The notes under the pieces are model-generated. The model did not search any database, was not told where the DNA came from, and saw only the letters and a list, made by a program, of their open reading frames with translations. Shown piece by piece: positions 62,003 to 64,000 of a DNA stretch of 64,000 nt. Positions within the stretch are counted from its first letter, which is position 1. Each line of letters starts with the position of its first letter. Origin of the DNA: Ornithinimicrobium cavernae (GTDB taxonomy: Bacteria; Actinomycetota; Actinomycetes; Actinomycetales; Dermatophilaceae). Position numbers and translations under genes: made by a program. The stretch is from positions 248,001 through 312,000 of the forward strand of contig NZ_QDDJ01000002.1 in the NCBI RefSeq assembly GCF_003121625.1. Reading direction: 5' to 3'.

Positions 62003-63520
62003 TCATGTCCGGATCCGCGGGTCGAGGAAGGCGTAGGCGATGTCCGCGATCATGTTCATCAGGACCGCGGCCGTGCCGGTCACCAGGTAGAACGCCATGA
62101 CCGGCCCCGGATCGACCCGGGTCAGTCCTTCCTGGAAGAGCGCCCCCATGCCTTTCCAGCCGAACACTGTCTCGGTCACGACCGCGCCACCGATCAGGCC
62201 CGCGAAGTCGAAGGCCACGATCGTGGTGATCGGGATGAGCGCGTTGCGCAGCGCGTGCTTGGTGATCACGACGCGCTCCGAGAGGCCCTTGGAGCGGGCG
62301 GTCCGCACGTAGTCCTGTCGGATCGTCTCCAGCATCGACGCGCGGGTGTAGCGGCTGTAGCTGGCCAGGGAGATCACGGTCAGCACGACCGTGGGGAGGA
62401 TGAGCTGCACCCCCCAGTCCCACACGCCCGTCCAGAACGGTCCCTCGAAGTTGGGCGAGCCGGAGCCGATCGTGGAGATCGGGCGGGGCTTGCGCTCGAG
62501 GAACGGCCCCCAGTTGCGGAGCAGCTGGTCGAGGATGGTGGCCAGACCGAAGGCGACGGCCGTCCCGATCGAGACCCAGATCGCGATGCGCTTGTCCCAG
62601 CCGCCCCAGAACCAGCCGATGACGATCGCGGACACGATGCTGATGGCGAACATCAGCAGCAGCAGCGGGTAGGTCGGTTCGGTGATCCAGCCGCCGAACA
62701 CGAAGGTGCCGATGACGCCCGCGACGATGGTGGTGAGCGCGGCGTAGAAGATCTTGCGGTTGGTCCGTCCCACGGTCAGGTAGGTCAGCAGGACCCCGGC
62801 CCCGAGTGCCACGAGGATGATGAGGCCCAGGCCGAGGGCGGGCTGGCGCCACCAGCTGACCATGTCGAAGTACGTGATCGCACCGAAGGCGACGAGCCCG
62901 GCCACGGCAAAGGTCAGCAGCTTGCGCCGCAGGTCACCGCCGAGGAGGGAGGCGAGCACCAGCCCGAACAGCAGTCCGATGATGATCGCCGCTGTCAGGG
63001 AGACCGAGGGATCAGCGATCCAGTTGTTGAACCGGATGGCGCCGTACTCCTTGAGCAGGACGGCCACCCAGAAGACCGGGAGGGAGAAGAAGAGGAAGGC
63101 GGCGAAGGTGACGATGTAGTCGAACCCGGAGTACTGGCGGATGGCGGCCAGGATGCCCATGGTGATGCCGATGATGATGGCCAGCACCGTCGCGAGGGTC
63201 ACCAGACGCAGCGTGCTCCCGGCGGCGTTCACCAGCGCGGTGTTGATGTCGGAGCCGCGCGAGTCGGTGCCCAGGTCGCAGTTGAGGGTGATGCACTTGC
63301 CGACCCCGACGGCCCACGTCCAGTAGCGGACGTACCACGGATCGTTCAGGTTCATGTTGCGAATGCGCGCTTCCATGAGCTGCTCGCGGTTGCGGTCGCG
63401 ACTCTCCCGGAGGTCCTCCAACGGGTCACCGGAGAAGACGGTGATGAAGAACAGGAAGACAGATCCGAGCACGAGGATCAGGGCTGAGATCCCCAACCTG
63501 CGCAGGATGAAACGGAGCAC
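62003..63520 (-). CDS. dipeptide-type ABC transporter permease DppB with membrane insertion
   Basis: Partner permease of DppC. GTG 63520, with AAGGGA upstream, gives the family start MLRFILRRLGISALILVLG and a 505-residue protein, against about 310-340 in normal DppB. The ends are canonical: FFSLPVFWVAVLLKEYGAI up to ~165 and, from ~370, WGVQLILPTVVLTVISLASY, SRYTRASMLETIRQDYVRTA with the EAA loop and AFLDPRIRT. Between them lie ~200 residues with about six extra hydrophobic segments (for example AAIIIGLLFGLVLASLL, LGLIILVALGAGVLLTYL, LLLLMFAISIVSAIVIGWFW). Confidence 0.92.
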   Translation of the reverse strand: MLRFILRRLGISALILVLGSVFLFFITVFSGDPLEDLRESRDRNREQLMEARIRNMNLNDPWYVRYWTWAVGVGKCITLNCDLGTDSRGSDINTALVNAAGSTLRLVTLATVLAIIIGITMGILAAIRQYSGFDYIVTFAAFLFFSLPVFWVAVLLKEYGAIRFNNWIADPSVSLTAAIIIGLLFGLVLASLLGGDLRRKLLTFAVAGLVAFGAITYFDMVSWWRQPALGLGLIILVALGAGVLLTYLTVGRTNRKIFYAALTTIVAGVIGTFVFGGWITEPTYPLLLLMFAISIVSAIVIGWFWGGWDKRIAIWVSIGTAVAFGLATILDQLLRNWGPFLERKPRPISTIGSGSPNFEGPFWTGVWDWGVQLILPTVVLTVISLASYSRYTRASMLETIRQDYVRTARSKGLSERVVITKHALRNALIPITTIVAFDFAGLIGGAVVTETVFGWKGMGALFQEGLTRVDPGPVMAFYLVTGTAAVLMNMIADIAYAFLDPRIRT

Positions 63521-63620
63521 GGGAATTCCCTTCAAGAACTGGACGGTGCCGTCGCCTCGGGTGCTGTGAGCGTAACGCTCCGGGCGGGACGTGTCACGCT
63601 GCCAGACCGGCGCCGGACGG

Positions 63621-63656
63621 ACCGGTGGGGCGGGACCTGGGTCCCGCCCCACCGGT
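63621..63656 (-). terminator. perfect 17-bp hairpin between binding-protein and permease genes
   Basis: ACCGGTGGGGCGGGACC and GGTCCCGCCCCACCGGT are separated by two bases. It starts 60 bases after the binding-protein stop and 100 before dppB. In such operons a hairpin here usually gives partial termination or protects the upstream mRNA, so the binding protein is made in excess. Confidence 0.75.
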
Positions 63657-63716
63657 TTGCTGGCGACAGCGGTGTGATGCGGCTATGGCCGGTGTGCCCG
63701 GCCCGCGATCAGCAGA

Positions 63717-64000
63717 TCACTCGGTGCGGACCCACTGCTCCGCGTTCCAGGCCACACCGGTCTGGCTCGAGTTGTGGATCACGTTGTCCAGGGTCGAGTC
63801 GTAGGCGATGACACCCGGGTGCGCGAACACCGGGATGCTGTGCAGGGTGTTCCATGCCTCGGTCTCGACGATGGCCAGCTGCTCCTTCTGCACCTCCTCG
63901 TCGAGGGTCGTGGAGATGGTCTCCCAGGCCGCGTCAGCAGCCTCGTTGACCCAGCCACCGTAGTTGCCGGCGCCGTCGCTCTCGTACCAGAACGCGGACC
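63717..64000 (-). CDS. dipeptide-type ABC transporter substrate-binding protein, C-terminal end
   Basis: The last 94 codons of a gene that continues beyond the right edge. The stretch reads FWYESDGAGNYGGWVN, EEVQKEQLAIVETEAWNTLH, SIPVFAHPGVIAYDSTLDNV and ends QTGVAWNAEQWVRTE. YxNPEVD-like/NYGGW plus a closing helix with LHSIPVF are typical of the C-terminal lobe of family-5 solute-binding proteins (DppA/OppA). TGA at 63717-63719. Its position ahead of dppB-C-DF makes it the cognate binding protein. Confidence 0.88.
   Translation of the reverse strand, partial: SAFWYESDGAGNYGGWVNEAADAAWETISTTLDEEVQKEQLAIVETEAWNTLHSIPVFAHPGVIAYDSTLDNVIHNSSQTGVAWNAEQWVRTE

Noticed and set aside
61751-63487. 578-codon plus-strand frame opposite the peptide permeases
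   Set aside because: Glu/Asp/His-rich antisense of membrane helices; not coding.

Overview
This is a 64-kb piece of high-GC actinobacterial chromosome. RbpA, WhiA, OpcA, PdtaR, a Trp-operon membrane protein, a RibM-type riboflavin transporter, GTG starts and overlapping stop/start codons place it in the Actinomycetota. Gene content and order fit a Micrococcales member of the Intrasporangiaceae/Ornithinimicrobiaceae type; that placement is inference. Nearly all genes are core or common metabolic genes. I see no prophage, insertion sequence, CRISPR array, toxin-antitoxin pair or biosynthetic gene cluster.

Layout. 1-3663 (+): end of pgi, zwf and an opcA-pgl fusion, the oxidative pentose-phosphate entry, chained by GTGA overlaps. 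3781-15623 (-): rbpA, secG, tpiA, pgk, gap, whiA, yvcK, rapZ, uvrC, uvrA. 15850-23640 (+): gltB-gltD, an MBL-fold hydrolase and an EamA exporter. 23637-27933 (-): terC behind a yybP-ykoY (Mn2+) riboswitch, uvrB, coaE. 28165-29291 (+): an SDR oxidoreductase and a small unknown gene. 29665-31152 (-): rpsA. 31332-33764 (+): a methyltransferase and a Liv-type binding lipoprotein. 34051-38140 (-): livF-G-M-H. 38243-40915 (-): polA. 40935-42241 (+): a hotdog thioesterase and a DUF554 membrane protein. 42408-50387 (-): pdtaR, tRNA-Leu(CAA), pyk, a thioredoxin-fold protein, a MauE/DoxX protein, trpA-B-C and two small membrane proteins. 50484-54214 (-): a heterodimeric ABC exporter. 54335-59118 (-): a PH-domain protein, ribM behind an FMN riboswitch, rpe, rsmB, fmt. 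59139-64000 (-): a dipeptide-type ABC importer (ATPase, two permeases, end of the binding protein).

How the genes work together: upper and lower glycolysis and the pentose phosphate branch (pgi, zwf, opcA-pgl, rpe, tpiA, pgk, gap, pyk); excision repair and repair synthesis (uvrA, uvrB, uvrC, polA); nitrogen assimilation (gltBD); tryptophan synthesis (trpCBA); translation (rpsA, fmt, rsmB, tRNA-Leu); and amino-acid, peptide, riboflavin and metal transport.

Features that go beyond routine annotation: (i) every convergent gene junction that has any space (four of five) is filled or nearly filled by a different short tandem-repeat array; (ii) eight genes have a TAnnnT hexamer exactly 6-7 nt before the chosen start codon and no clear Shine-Dalgarno sequence, which fits leaderless transcription, and three more show a CAnnnT variant; (iii) two riboswitches, each in front of a matching transporter gene; (iv) several altered protein architectures: OpcA-Pgl fusion, LivH with a secreted beta-sandwich-like N-domain, DppB-type permease with a large membrane insertion, CoaE with a remnant GrpB-like tail. 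I found no convincing wholly new biological system; the junction arrays are the least explained signal.
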